A DNA stretch of 64,000 bases from Sphingobium ummariense RL-3 (GCF_000447205.1 NZ_AUWY01000136.1:124001-188000), one strand, 5' to 3'; shown: positions 18,000 through 28,138, numbered from the stretch's first letter. Program-made: numbers and translations. Notes: generated by a model not told the origin, from the sequence alone.

Positions 18000-19331
18000 A
18001 TGCGCTCTTCTTATCTCCCTCTTGCCGCCCTGTCGCTGTCCACCACTGCCCAAGCGCAGGAGATGCCGAGCGCCGCCCGGTTGAAGGCCGACGTCGAGAA
18101 GCTGGTCAGCTTCGGTACGCGGCACAGCCTGTCCGACGCAAACGACTCCAAGCGCGGGATCGGCGCGGCGCGGCGCTGGTTCCACAGCGAGCTGGACAAG
18201 ACCAGCAAGGCGTGCGGCAACTGCATCCAGACATCGATGATCGAGCGCGTCTTTACCAACGAGCGCGCGCCCAAGGGCGCCAACATCGTCGATGTGCTGG
18301 GCATCCAGCCGGGCGCCGATCCCAACCGGGTGGTCATCGTGATGGGGCATATCGACAGCCGGGTGACCGACGTCATGAACACGACCTCCGACGCGCCGGG
18401 CGCCAATGACGACGGGTCGGGCACGGCACTGGTGCTGGAGGCCGCCCGCATCCTGTCGAAGGAGAAGTTCAACGCGACGATCGTTTATGCCGCGCTTTCT
18501 GGCGAGGAGCAGGGCCTGCTGGGCGGTCGGCTGCTGGCGGACACCGCCAAGCAGCGCGGCTGGGTCGTCAGCGCGGTGCTGAACAACGATATCGTCGGCA
18601 ATACGCGCCGGGCGGACGGCACGGTCGTCGCCGACCGCGTCCGCGTCTTTTCCGAAGGCATCGAGGCGGCCGCGCCGATCGAGACGCAGCTGGCCCGCCG
18701 CGCCAGCGGCAGCGAGGACGACAGCCCCTCGCGCACGCTCGCCAAGACCGTCCGCAGCGTGGCCAAGACCATCCCGAACGGTCTCGACGTCCTGGCCGTC
18801 CGCCGGCCCGACCGCTTCGGCCGCGGCGGCGATCATACGCCGTTCCTGGAGGCCGGATATCCGGCCGTCCGCTTCTCGGTCGGCATAGAAGATTTCGCCG
18901 CCCAGCATCAGGACCTGCGCCCCGGCTTTGGCGACACGGTCGACAAGATGGATTTCCCCTACCTGGCCAAGGTGACGGCGATCAACGTCGCCACGCTCCG
19001 CCGCCTTGCCACCGCGCCGGCCGCGCCCGAAACGGTGACCTTGGCCCCGGCCTATACCCCTGGTGCTCCGGGTGAGAGCAATTTCGGGCGCGTCGTGATC
19101 GGCGCCAAGGTGAGCTGGAAGCCCGTCGACGGCGCGACCGGCTATCGTGTCTACTGGAAGCGCGCCGACCAGTATGAATGGAGCAACCATGTCGATGTGA
19201 GCGGCGCCCAGACCACCGAAACAACGGTGAAGGGCGTGATCGTCGATGACAATTTCCTCGGTGTAGCCGCTCTGGGCGCGAACGGTGCCGAAAGCATCGT
19301 CACCTTCGGCGGTATCCCACCGCGTCGTTAG
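18000..19331 (+). CDS. Exported M28-family metallopeptidase
   Basis: About 443 aa with a short signal peptide (SSYLPLAALSLSTTAQAQ). The M28 zinc ligands and catalytic residues are visible in order: VMGHIDSR (His/Asp near residue 115), APGANDDGSGTA (Asp), SGEEQGLLGG (Glu pair), LNNDIVGN (Asp) and GRGGDHTPFLEAGYPAVR (His). A C-terminal region of about 90 residues, including AKVSWKPVDGATGYRVYWKR, looks like a fibronectin-III module. It is probably a periplasmic or secreted aminopeptidase. ATG 18000 has AGGAAAA upstream; the longer frame starting at 17916 has no leader. Complete and apparently functional. Confidence 0.87.
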   Translation: MRSSYLPLAALSLSTTAQAQEMPSAARLKADVEKLVSFGTRHSLSDANDSKRGIGAARRWFHSELDKTSKACGNCIQTSMIERVFTNERAPKGANIVDVLGIQPGADPNRVVIVMGHIDSRVTDVMNTTSDAPGANDDGSGTALVLEAARILSKEKFNATIVYAALSGEEQGLLGGRLLADTAKQRGWVVSAVLNNDIVGNTRRADGTVVADRVRVFSEGIEAAAPIETQLARRASGSEDDSPSRTLAKTVRSVAKTIPNGLDVLAVRRPDRFGRGGDHTPFLEAGYPAVRFSVGIEDFAAQHQDLRPGFGDTVDKMDFPYLAKVTAINVATLRRLATAPAAPETVTLAPAYTPGAPGESNFGRVVIGAKVSWKPVDGATGYRVYWKRADQYEWSNHVDVSGAQTTETTVKGVIVDDNFLGVAALGANGAESIVTFGGIPPRR

Positions 19332-20055
19332 CGCTAGGATCGCGCGGCGTTCGGGAATGGCGAAACGAAAGGGTGACTTTCCCGCCAATCCCATGGCACC
19401 TCCCAACGATCCTGCTCCCCGGCCGACGCTTCAATACCCGATGGATCGGCTATCTGGCCTAGCTCAGGGGCAAGGCGCGGTCCAAGCTGCTGTATCTCGC
19501 CCCCGCCGTCTTCGACAGCCCGCAGGCTGTGGTGCGCTGGTGCGAAGCGCCGCTCGATGTCAGGCCGAGCTTCCAGTCAGCCTGATCGCGACCGCGGAGG
19601 ACAATCAGCAGGCCTGTCGAAATCACGCCGCCAGGCGTCGCCAGGAGGCCGATATTGCTACGCACGGGAATAGTCGGTCTGGCTGACGTTCAAATTGCCC
19701 TTGAAGCCGTGAACTTGGTGTCGAGGATAAAGTCGACAACGCTCGTGACTGTGTTCGAGCCATGAGCTGGAGGATCGGCGCCGACACATGTGGCACGCGG
19801 CTCTCAGCTTGCGCGAAATTGTCATCGCGCACGAACACTGCCAAGATGATCTGTGCGTCCAAGCAAAAAAGGCGCTACGGAAATCCGCGGATTTCAAGCA
19901 AAGACGGCGAGGTAAGGCGCCTAACCGCCATCAATGTAACAACTGGCGGTGCCCATCAGATGTTGCATTGCAGCTTTGTGAATTAATGTTTCTCCGGTAA
20001 CACGATCCCCTTGTTCTGCGTATGGCACTGCATATACCTCCGCTGCGGCATCACC
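19332..20055. other. 724-bp region without an intact gene
   Basis: Open frames here are short and do not resemble families I recognise on either strand. Around 19680-19760 the reverse strand has a short stretch, KGNLNVSQTDYS, that looks protein-like but is interrupted by stops and by a frame change. It may be a decayed outer-membrane protein remnant. I cannot support a gene call. Confidence 0.4.
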
Positions 20056-21747
20056 ATGAGGTTTATGTTGGCTGGGGAGCATTTGGGTCTGCGGAACGCT
20101 GCCGCATGGCTTTCGGAAATTGTCGGGCCGGACAAAGGCTATGTCAATGTGGGCATCGTCTACACGCTGGCGATCACGCTCTTGTCGCTGGCGACGCCGA
20201 TCTCGGTGCAATTGCTGATCAATTCGGTGGCGCGCACGGCCCTGGTTGCACCGCTTTGGATATTGTCAGGTGTGCTGCTGGTCCTGCTTCTGCTGGTTGC
20301 GGGGCTCAGCGCGCTCAGAGTCTATCTGATGGCGATGTTCGAGCGCCGCATATTTGCACGCGTCGTGGCGGAAGTCACTGTCCGTGCCGTCCACGCGCAG
20401 AACCCCTTTTTCGCCGACGAGAGCCGCGGCAGCCTGTTCAACCGCTATTTTGACATGGTGGTGGTGCAAAAATCCGTGCCCAGCCTGGTGATCGGCGCCT
20501 TCACGATCATCCTTCAGGGCGCGGTAGGCCTCATCGTGACCAGTTTCTACCACCCTTTTTTCCTGGCGTTCAATATCATCCTGGTGGGGGTGTGCCTGCT
20601 GATCTGGCTTGTCTGGCGTCATGGCGCGATCACTGGCGCAGTAGGTGTGTCGCATGCCAAGCATGAGGCGGCGCACTGGCTGGAAAGCGTGGGCGCGTCG
20701 AACGGCTTCTACAAATCGGCGAGGCACCTGGACTTCGCCATGGATCGATCGGAAGCAGTCACAGCGAGCTATATCCGGGCGCATCGCCAATATTTCCGAT
20801 ACAGCTTCGCCCAGGCTCTTGGCTACTTTCTCGTCTATGCCCTCGCGGCAGCGGCGCTGCTGGCTTTGGGCGGCAACCTGATCCTCGCAGGGCAGCTTTC
20901 GATCGGTCAGCTCGTGGCGGCGGAACTGATCATGTCAGGCGTCTTCTACGGCATCTATCAGCTTGGCTGGTATCTTGATACCTTCTATGACTTGGTGGCG
21001 AGTTCGGAGGAATTGTCGCAGGTCTTCGCGATCCCGCAGGAAACGGCGGGATTGAGCGGTCAGGCGCCGCCAGACGGCTCCGTACATTTTCGCGGAGTGG
21101 TGCTGGAGGGATCCCGCTTCGATTTTGCCATCGGCAGCGGTGAGCAGGCCGTCGTCGTGGCAGAGCCCGGCATCGAAAACCAGATTGCGCTGCTGCTCAA
21201 ACGCCATGCGAACCCGGAACGGGGACTGCTCTCCATCGGCGGCAGCGAACTCGGCAGTCTCGACATGTATCTGCTGCGGTCTGCCGTCGTGGTGCTCAAC
21301 CGGCCCACCATCGTTGACGTCACCATCCGCGAATATCTGAACCTGGCGGCGGGCAGCGGCACAGAAGGCTCAAGGATCATGCGGACGCTGGAGATTGTCG
21401 GCCTCGCTGCCCGCATCTCCAGCCTGCCCGACGGGCTGGATACGCAGCTGGCCAGTTCGGGTTCGCCGCTCTCCATCGTCGAGGTGATGCAGTTGAAACT
21501 CGCCATGGCATTACTGAGTGTGCCGAAGGTTCTCCTGCTGTCCCAACTTTATGACATGATGCCCACGGAACCGCTGCTCGCCACGCTTCGAATATTGCGG
21601 GAGCATGGAACCACTGTGCTTCTTTTCACCGGCCGTCCAGAGGCGGTGAACCTTGATTGCTACTATGCGCTGGGCAGGCGCGGCCAGCATCGCTTTGCGG
21701 ATCAGGCCGAACTGACGCATTTCCTCGCGATGCAGGAGGTGCGATGA
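20056..21747 (+). CDS. ABC exporter-type protein with degenerate ATPase domain
   Basis: About 563 aa. Residues 1-320 are a type-I exporter transmembrane domain with about six helices (for example GIVYTLAITLLSLATPISVQ and ALGYFLVYALAAAALLALGG). Residues 330-563 align in layout with a nucleotide-binding domain, but the motifs are lost. The Walker A position reads VVVAEPGIENQIALLL with no GxxGxGK[ST]. The signature position reads SGSPLSIVEVMQ rather than LSGGQ. The Walker B position reads PKVLLLSQLYD with no acidic end. It heads an exporter operon with HlyD and TolC homologues. ATG 20056 was preferred to 20011 because the upstream residues are not leader-like. Confidence 0.75.
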   Translation: MRFMLAGEHLGLRNAAAWLSEIVGPDKGYVNVGIVYTLAITLLSLATPISVQLLINSVARTALVAPLWILSGVLLVLLLLVAGLSALRVYLMAMFERRIFARVVAEVTVRAVHAQNPFFADESRGSLFNRYFDMVVVQKSVPSLVIGAFTIILQGAVGLIVTSFYHPFFLAFNIILVGVCLLIWLVWRHGAITGAVGVSHAKHEAAHWLESVGASNGFYKSARHLDFAMDRSEAVTASYIRAHRQYFRYSFAQALGYFLVYALAAAALLALGGNLILAGQLSIGQLVAAELIMSGVFYGIYQLGWYLDTFYDLVASSEELSQVFAIPQETAGLSGQAPPDGSVHFRGVVLEGSRFDFAIGSGEQAVVVAEPGIENQIALLLKRHANPERGLLSIGGSELGSLDMYLLRSAVVVLNRPTIVDVTIREYLNLAAGSGTEGSRIMRTLEIVGLAARISSLPDGLDTQLASSGSPLSIVEVMQLKLAMALLSVPKVLLLSQLYDMMPTEPLLATLRILREHGTTVLLFTGRPEAVNLDCYYALGRRGQHRFADQAELTHFLAMQEVR

Positions 21748-22811
21748 TGACGATACAGCCAGCACAGCTGACCCATTTTCGTTCCCTCGCCAGTCTGAGG
21801 CCGCCCCGCGTAGCCGTGGTCGTCGCCTGGCTAATCCTGCTGGGTGTGGCGATGGCAGTCGCGATCCTCTTCGTACCCTGGCGGCAGACGGCGCAAGGCG
21901 GGGGGCAGGTAATCTCGCTTGATCCCGATGATCGGCCGCAACAGGTCACGTCCCTGGTCGAAGGGCGGATCCAGCGCTTTTTCGTACAGGATGGACAACT
22001 GGTCAAGGCTGGCGATCCGATCGCCCGGATCGTGGACGTCGATCCCAACTTTCTTGAGCGACTGGCGGCGGAAAAGGCGGAGGTCGAGGCGCAGATCGCC
22101 GCGATCGAGCAATCGCGTGCTGTCGCCACAATCGATGTCGGGCGGACTGGGCAGCTTTTTAGCGAAGGGTTGGCTGCGCGTCGGGACTATGAGCAGACGC
22201 AGATCAAGGTCGCCGACGCGAACGCCAAGCTTGCGGAGGCGCGCGCCAAGCTCAAGCAGATCGAGGTGCGGCAGCGGCGCCAGTCGGCGCAGATTGTCAC
22301 GGCCCCGCGCGATGGGCGAGTCCAGGCCTTGAATGCGGAGGCGGGCGGCGCACTGATTTCTGCCGGCACGGCTCTGGCGACGATCGCGCCCGAACGGATT
22401 GAGCGCGCCGTCGAGCTATATGTCGACGGCCGTGATATCCCGCTCGTCGAGCCGGGCCGCCCGGTCCGGTTGGAATTTGAGGGCTTTCCCGCCTTCCAGT
22501 TCAGTGGCTGGCCGGCCTTTGCCGTAGGCATTTATGACGGACAGGTCCGGTCGGTCGATCCGACGCCGCGGACGGATGGGTTGTTCCGCGTGCTCGTCGA
22601 ACCCCGACCCGGCACCACGCCCTGGCCCGAGCGTCGCTTCGTGCGGCAGGGGAGCAAAGTGCTCGGCTGGATCCAGGGCTATAATGTCACGGTTGGCTAT
22701 GAATTATGGCGGCAGCTCAACGACTTTCCGCTCAACTTCGGCCAGGATCGGGTGGCGCAGAAGGAGGAAACCAAGGCCGAAAAAAGCTCGATCGAAAAGA
22801 AAAAGAAGTGA
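21744..22811 (+). CDS. HlyD-family periplasmic adaptor (membrane fusion protein)
   Basis: About 355 aa with one N-terminal membrane anchor (VAVVVAWLILLGVAMAVAIL, about residues 23-43). A lipoyl half-motif with VEGRIQRFFVQDGQLVKAG is followed by a coiled-coil hairpin (about 110-190, rich in Glu/Ala/Lys), the second lipoyl half (TAPRDGRVQALNAEAGG) and beta-barrel sequence. The C-terminus is a highly charged lysine-rich tail. AGGAGG precedes the ATG, which overlaps the stop of the ABC gene. It would bridge the inner-membrane ABC component and the TolC-like outer-membrane protein. The cargo is unknown. Confidence 0.9.
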   Translation: MMTIQPAQLTHFRSLASLRPPRVAVVVAWLILLGVAMAVAILFVPWRQTAQGGGQVISLDPDDRPQQVTSLVEGRIQRFFVQDGQLVKAGDPIARIVDVDPNFLERLAAEKAEVEAQIAAIEQSRAVATIDVGRTGQLFSEGLAARRDYEQTQIKVADANAKLAEARAKLKQIEVRQRRQSAQIVTAPRDGRVQALNAEAGGALISAGTALATIAPERIERAVELYVDGRDIPLVEPGRPVRLEFEGFPAFQFSGWPAFAVGIYDGQVRSVDPTPRTDGLFRVLVEPRPGTTPWPERRFVRQGSKVLGWIQGYNVTVGYELWRQLNDFPLNFGQDRVAQKEETKAEKSSIEKKKK

Positions 22812-22813
22812 CG

Positions 22814-24304
22814 ATGCGTGGGATGATCGGAATGGTCGTGTTGCTGGTTGCCCTAACGGTACCCGCCGTCTTGGCGCAGACGCCGGGCGCCGAAAGCAAG
22901 GCATCAGCCATGGCGGGGCCGGCGACAGACAGCGCTTTGACTCTGGAAGAGGTGCTGCGATCATCGGCCCGGTCTGCGCCTGACATCATCGCCGCGCTGG
23001 CCCGCAATCGTCAGGCCGAGGCGCGCGCGCTGACGGCGCAGGGCGCGTTCGACACCGTCTTCGCGGTGGAGGGACGCAGCCGGGTCGAGGGCTATTATGA
23101 CGGGTCCGAACTCGCCGGAAAGGCCGAGCAGCCACTCATGGAAAATGGGGGCTCGATCTATGGCCAGTATCGCGTCTCGCGCGGGGACTTTCCGGTCTAT
23201 GAGGACAAGGCCTATACCAACCGCCTTGGCGAGGTGAAGGTCGGCGCGTTGTATTCGCTGCTCCGTGATCGCCTGATTGACGCGCGGCGATCCGAATATC
23301 GGCTGGCCGCCAATGACATCGACATTGCCCGTTTCGAAACTAGGGCGACCGGCATCGGCGTGCAGGCTCGAGCGATAGAGGCCTATCAGAAGTGGGTCGT
23401 GGCGGGGCTGAAGCTCAAGGCCTATCAGGCACTGCTGGCGCTGGCGGAAGACCGCACCCGGGGCATTCAGCGCCAGGTTCAACTGGGCGCCAAGCCCGAC
23501 ATTCTACTGACCGAGAATGAGGCCAATTTGGTGCGGCGCCAGGCCTTTGTCGTCGAAGCGCAGCAGGCTTTCCGCGCTGCGGCCGTCAAGCTTTCGCTCT
23601 ATTACCGCGACGAGCAGGGCGCTCCTCTCGTGGTCAACGAGGCGCGGTTGCCCGCTGACACCAGCGGCTTTGGCAGGCTGAATGTCGATCCGGCCTTCAA
23701 TCTGGAAGGGCGGCCCGATTTCGCCATTCTGCTGGAGGAGATCGACAAGGCGACGGTCAAGCTGGCGCTGGCGCGTAACGACATGAAGCCGCGGTTGGAC
23801 CTGACTGGGGAAGTCGCCAAGGATGTCGGGCCGGAAGGGATTGGCGGCTACAGCCGCACGCCACTGGAGATGATCGTGGGCGTAACCTTCAAGATCCCGC
23901 TGCAGAACCGCAAGGCCAAGGGCAAGCTGGCGGAGACCCAGGCGAAGATAGACGAGTTAACGGTCAAGCAGCGGTTCCTGGCGGAAAAAATCCGCGCCGA
24001 AGTCACGGCGATCGGTATAGAAGTGGACACCGCCCGCCAGCTGGTCGATACGACGGAGCGGGAAAGCGCGCTGGCGCAGCGGCTGGCAAGCGCCGAGCGC
24101 CGGCGCTTCGACCTCGGATCAAGCGACTTCTTCCTGGTCAACCAGCGCGAGGAGAGCGCGACGAGCGCCCAGGTCAAGCTGATCGAGGCACATGCCCGCA
24201 TTGCAGCCGCCCGCGCGGAATTGGCAGCTGTGACGGCCGATGAAGATGCGCTGGGTCTAGACCTTCGTGCGGCGTCCGAGAGGATTGATGGACCACCCGT
24301 TTAG
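22814..24304 (+). CDS. TolC-family outer-membrane efflux protein
   Basis: About 496 aa with a signal peptide (MIGMVVLLVALTVPAVLAQ). The long alpha-helical content fits the OEP/TolC fold: ALTLEEVLRSSARSAPDI opens the first repeat, and QAKIDELTVKQRFLAEKIRA with the following helices forms the second. It starts 2 bp after the HlyD stop, completing an ABC/HlyD/TolC tripartite export operon. It should form the outer-membrane channel. The gene converges on the GH1 gene downstream across 44 bp. Confidence 0.87.
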   Translation: MRGMIGMVVLLVALTVPAVLAQTPGAESKASAMAGPATDSALTLEEVLRSSARSAPDIIAALARNRQAEARALTAQGAFDTVFAVEGRSRVEGYYDGSELAGKAEQPLMENGGSIYGQYRVSRGDFPVYEDKAYTNRLGEVKVGALYSLLRDRLIDARRSEYRLAANDIDIARFETRATGIGVQARAIEAYQKWVVAGLKLKAYQALLALAEDRTRGIQRQVQLGAKPDILLTENEANLVRRQAFVVEAQQAFRAAAVKLSLYYRDEQGAPLVVNEARLPADTSGFGRLNVDPAFNLEGRPDFAILLEEIDKATVKLALARNDMKPRLDLTGEVAKDVGPEGIGGYSRTPLEMIVGVTFKIPLQNRKAKGKLAETQAKIDELTVKQRFLAEKIRAEVTAIGIEVDTARQLVDTTERESALAQRLASAERRRFDLGSSDFFLVNQREESATSAQVKLIEAHARIAAARAELAAVTADEDALGLDLRAASERIDGPPV

Positions 24305-24348
24305 CGGTCTTCATCACCCCGGATCGCCACGGACGACAGGAGCTTGCC

Positions 24349-25806
24349 TCACACCAGCCGGTTGGTCCGTACCAATTCACGATACCAGTCGGCGCTAAGT
24401 TTGGGCGTGCGCTTCTGGGTCTTGAAATCGACATGGTGGATACCGAACAGCTTGGTATAGCCATCCTCCCACTCGAAATTGTCCATCAGGCTCCAGACGA
24501 AATAGCCTTTGATCGGCAGCCCCTCCCGCGCGGCGCGCTGGAGATGGGTCATATAATTGCGCAGATACATGACCCGGTCGGTGTCATAGACCTTGCCGTC
24601 CGCGCTGACCTTGTCGTCGGCTGAGCAGCCATTTTCGGAGATGTAAAGGGCCTTGGGGCGCCACAGTTCGCTGATGGAGCGCAGACCCCAATAGATGACC
24701 TCGGGCGTCACATAGAGCCATTTGGAAGGCATGCGCGGCGCCTCGCGGGTCGTCGGCAGGATCGCGTAACCCTGCGGCGAGGACGGATCGGCCCGCACCA
24801 TCTTGCCGGTATAGACGTTGATCGACAGGAAATCGAGCGGCGCGCCGATCAGCTTCATGTCGCCTTCCTGCACCTTGGGCGCGTCCGCACCCTGCGCGGT
24901 CAGATAACTTTCGAGATAGCGGCCCTCCATGATCGCGGTCAGGAACATGGCGTTGCTGTCGCGCACCGCCTTCTTCGCGGCCTCGATATGCTCGGGCGTC
25001 TCGATCGCGGGAACGTAGATGGACGGGTTTTCGGCAAGGCCTACCAGGGTCCCGGCCTTTGCGTTGGCGCGGATCGCCTGGACGCCCAGGCCATGCGCCA
25101 GCACGCCATAGTGGCGGACCTGGTTCGCCTCCTTCTGCGACAGCTTGAGGCCCGGAGCCTTGCCCCCGACCAGATAGCCGAGATCGGTGAAGCAGACCAG
25201 TTCGTTGACCGTCATGAAGTGCTTCACGCGGTCGCTGAGGCGGCCGGCCATGGCGGCAGCATAGTCACCAAAGGCGTAGGCGGTGTCGCGGTTCTGCCAG
25301 CCGCCGGGCAGGGCGGCGGGGAGATCCCAGTGGAACATCGTAACGTGCGGGGCGATGCCGGCCTCGAGCAAGCCGTCCACCAGCCGGTTATAATAGTCGA
25401 CACCCTTCTGGTTCGGCTTGCCGCGGCCTTCGGGGAAGATGCGCGACCAGGCGATCGAAAAGCGGTAGGCCTTGACGCCGAGCGCCTTCAGCAACGCAAT
25501 GTCCTCGGGATAGCGATGATAGCTGTCGCAGGCGACGTCGCCGGTGGCGCCGTTCGCCACCCTGCCGGGGGTGTGGGAGAAGACATCCCACACGGTTGGG
25601 CCGCGTCCGTCCTCCTTCGCCGCTCCCTCGATCTGGTAGGAGGCGGTGGCGCAGCCCCAGAGGAAGCCGGGTGGGAAGGTGAGATCGCCTGCGGCTGCTC
25701 TGGTTCCGTCAACCTGCGTCTGCGCCGGCGCCATCCCTCCCAAAGTCGATCCGAGCGCTGCCGCCCCCAGTCCAAGTCCCAGTTCGCGGCGGCTAACCCC
25801 GGTCAT
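24349..25806 (-). CDS. GH1 beta-glucosidase, Tat-exported
   Basis: 485 aa. The N-terminus SRRELGLGLGAAALGS is a twin-arginine signal. The GH1 body starts FPPGFLWGCATASYQIEG. The acid/base Glu lies in MTVNELVCF (about residue 200), the nucleophile Glu in LYISENGCS (about 390), and the aglycone-site WSLMDNFEWEDGY near 440. Length and motifs match functional beta-glucosidases/beta-glycosidases. It starts 13 bp after the GH31 stop and is the last gene of a minus-strand operon of esterase, GH31 and GH1. This suggests stepwise periplasmic breakdown of an acetylated gluco-oligosaccharide. Confidence 0.93.
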   Translation of the reverse strand: MTGVSRRELGLGLGAAALGSTLGGMAPAQTQVDGTRAAAGDLTFPPGFLWGCATASYQIEGAAKEDGRGPTVWDVFSHTPGRVANGATGDVACDSYHRYPEDIALLKALGVKAYRFSIAWSRIFPEGRGKPNQKGVDYYNRLVDGLLEAGIAPHVTMFHWDLPAALPGGWQNRDTAYAFGDYAAAMAGRLSDRVKHFMTVNELVCFTDLGYLVGGKAPGLKLSQKEANQVRHYGVLAHGLGVQAIRANAKAGTLVGLAENPSIYVPAIETPEHIEAAKKAVRDSNAMFLTAIMEGRYLESYLTAQGADAPKVQEGDMKLIGAPLDFLSINVYTGKMVRADPSSPQGYAILPTTREAPRMPSKWLYVTPEVIYWGLRSISELWRPKALYISENGCSADDKVSADGKVYDTDRVMYLRNYMTHLQRAAREGLPIKGYFVWSLMDNFEWEDGYTKLFGIHHVDFKTQKRTPKLSADWYRELVRTNRLV

Positions 25807-25819
25807 GTCTCTCTCTCCT

Positions 25820-28138
25820 TCATTGGCCGACGATCCGGACGAGGCCGGTCAGAGCCTGCCCGGTCGGCAATCTGCTCCTGCTGGTGAGTTGGCGAGTCCG
25901 GTCGTCCCAGACGAGTTCCGCCTTCATCCCGCTCTTGCGATAGGCGTTCGTCGTGCCGTCATCGTCGTAGAGGGTGAAGCGCCCGTTCGCCCCCGGATAG
26001 ACGCGGATGCTCTCCAGCGCCTGCTTCTCGGCAGTACTTCTGACCGCCACGCCCATCGGTACGATCGACCCCGCCCGCACGAACAGCGGCATCCGGTTGA
26101 TCGGCGCATCGACCTCGACTGTCTGACCGCCCTCGAACCGCTGGTCGGTCCAGTAATCATACCAGGCGGTTCCGGCCGGCAGATAAACCGTCCGTTTCGT
26201 TTGACCCTGCTCGGTGACTGGCGCCACGAGAAACGCAGGCCCGAACATATATTGGTCGCCGATCGTCGCCACCTTCGGGTCTTTCGGGAAGTCCATGAAC
26301 AGCGCTCGCATGAACGGCGCGCCGCTTTCATAGGTCCGCCGCCCCATGGCATAAAGATAGGGCATCAACGCGTAGCGCAGCCGTAGCCATTCGGCGAGGA
26401 TCGGTTCGGCGGCCGCTCCATATTCCCACAGCGCCGTGCCCGGCCGCTGGCCGTGAATGCGCAGTGTCGGCGTAAAGACGCTATACTGGAACCAGCGGAC
26501 GAACAGTTCGGGATAATCGGGATAGTCCGCGTCCATCGCCGTCGCGCCCGCCGGATCAACGAGTACCGGCCGCTGCGCCTTCGGCCCCTTGGGCCATTGC
26601 CAGCCGCCAATGTCGCTGCCCCAATAAGCAAGGCCCGATGCGGTGAAGTTGAGGCCGGTCGGCACCTGCCGCTTCAACGCATCCCAAGTCGCATGCACGT
26701 CCGACGACCAGAACAGGCTCCCGGTCCGCTGCGATCCTATATAGGCGGCGCGAGCCAGGATCATGTTCCGGAAATCCGGCCGGTCGCGCGCTGAGCCGTC
26801 CGCGACGCCCGAGGTATGCACCAGCGGGTAGAGATTGTGGTAGCGGTCGCCCGACCCGCGCGCATACCAGTAGCCATCGGGGATCAGGTCCGGCTCGGTC
26901 TCATCCAGCCATAACCAGTCGAAGCCCTGGGACAGGATATTGTCGCGCACCGTGCCCCAGAACCATTGCCGCGCCTCCGGGTTGGTGCTGTCGAGTAGCG
27001 CGCCGGCCCGGTCGTAGCGCATCGGCAGCCCGTCGATCGGGTTGCCTTCCTTGTCGTGCAGCAGAAAGCCCTTGGTCGCCAGCATGTCGAAATAGCGAGA
27101 TTCGCGTTCGAAGCGCGGCCAGACGCTGATGATGGATCGCATCCCCATGGATTTGAGCGTGTCGTTCATCCCCTTAGGGTCCGGGAAATAGGTGCGATCG
27201 ATGTCGATCTGCCCCATGCGGGTCCAGTAGAACCAGTCGAGCACCATGATGTCGAGCGGCAGGCCCCGCTGACGATATCCGTTGGCGATGCCGAGCAGTT
27301 CCTGCTGGCTTTCGTAGCGCGCCTTGCTCTGGATGAGGCCGAAGCCCGCCTTGGGCGGCAGCGGCGTCTCGCCGGTGAGCTTGGCATAACCGGCGTAGAG
27401 CTCGTCCGTTGTTTTGCCGGTTATGACGAAGAAGGACACGCGCTCGCCGACCTGGCTCTGCCAGCGCGTCGTGGAATGAAGGCCCGGCCAGACCAGTGTG
27501 CGTGCGGGATTGTCCCAAACGATGCCATAGCCCTTGTTCGTAACCATGAAGGGGACGCACACGGTCTCGCCAGCGGGAGCGTCATAATAGTGCTGGCAGT
27601 CGATCTGGCGACCGCGCAGGTCGAGCGACCCTTCCTGGTTTTGACCGAGGCCATAATAATGCTCGTCAGCGGGGGAGGCGAAGGTCGCGCCGACCTTGAA
27701 CGTCTTTTCGCCATTGACGGTAACGGGGGCCATTTCCCAGCCGGTCATCTTCGTCAGCAGCGTACCGTTTGCATCCTGCACCGACATGCTGACCGGCGGT
27801 AGCGCGGACGCGAAATAACGTTCCATCTGGCTGGGTGCTTTGGGCCAGGGCTTTGCATCCACCGTGAGGGTGAGGGCGGGCGACGAGAAGATATCGCCGC
27901 TCGCATCGGTTCGATGGACCCAACCGGAGGCATCCGCCTTGGCGATCGGCCCGTCGCCGGGCGGGGCTTCCGCCAGCGCCTTGTCCAACGCGATCGTCAC
28001 GCGAACGATGTTGGGCGCATAGGGTTCGATCGCCACGCGGCTACCATGCCTGTCGAGCAATGACATCGGCTCGGCCAGAGCGGGCGGGGTGCTGGAAAGG
28101 CACACAATCGCTACCGCGGTCATCCTGAACCCTGCCAT
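25820..28138 (-). CDS. Exported GH31 glycoside hydrolase
   Basis: About 772 aa with a signal peptide (MTAVAIVCLSSTPPALAE). The GH31 nucleophile Asp lies in WLWLDETEPD (about residue 412) and the acid/base Asp in FWSSDVHATW (about 480). WGSDIGGWQWP and LRIHGQRPGT are typical of the barrel, and a C-terminal sandwich follows (YLPAGTAWYDYWTDQ). Unlike the GH31 protein at 14351, it has no PA14 insert. It could be an alpha-glucosidase, alpha-xylosidase or transglucosylase; sequence reading does not settle which. ATG 28138 is preferred to 28162 because AGGGAG lies just upstream. Operon with the esterase (79-bp gap) and GH1. Confidence 0.87.
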   Translation of the reverse strand: MAGFRMTAVAIVCLSSTPPALAEPMSLLDRHGSRVAIEPYAPNIVRVTIALDKALAEAPPGDGPIAKADASGWVHRTDASGDIFSSPALTLTVDAKPWPKAPSQMERYFASALPPVSMSVQDANGTLLTKMTGWEMAPVTVNGEKTFKVGATFASPADEHYYGLGQNQEGSLDLRGRQIDCQHYYDAPAGETVCVPFMVTNKGYGIVWDNPARTLVWPGLHSTTRWQSQVGERVSFFVITGKTTDELYAGYAKLTGETPLPPKAGFGLIQSKARYESQQELLGIANGYRQRGLPLDIMVLDWFYWTRMGQIDIDRTYFPDPKGMNDTLKSMGMRSIISVWPRFERESRYFDMLATKGFLLHDKEGNPIDGLPMRYDRAGALLDSTNPEARQWFWGTVRDNILSQGFDWLWLDETEPDLIPDGYWYARGSGDRYHNLYPLVHTSGVADGSARDRPDFRNMILARAAYIGSQRTGSLFWSSDVHATWDALKRQVPTGLNFTASGLAYWGSDIGGWQWPKGPKAQRPVLVDPAGATAMDADYPDYPELFVRWFQYSVFTPTLRIHGQRPGTALWEYGAAAEPILAEWLRLRYALMPYLYAMGRRTYESGAPFMRALFMDFPKDPKVATIGDQYMFGPAFLVAPVTEQGQTKRTVYLPAGTAWYDYWTDQRFEGGQTVEVDAPINRMPLFVRAGSIVPMGVAVRSTAEKQALESIRVYPGANGRFTLYDDDGTTNAYRKSGMKAELVWDDRTRQLTSRSRLPTGQALTGLVRIVGQ

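Noticed and set aside
19332..20055. Short reverse frames as a TonB receptor or porin pseudogene
   Set aside because: Only one short protein-like stretch is visible and it is broken by stops; not enough to support a family.
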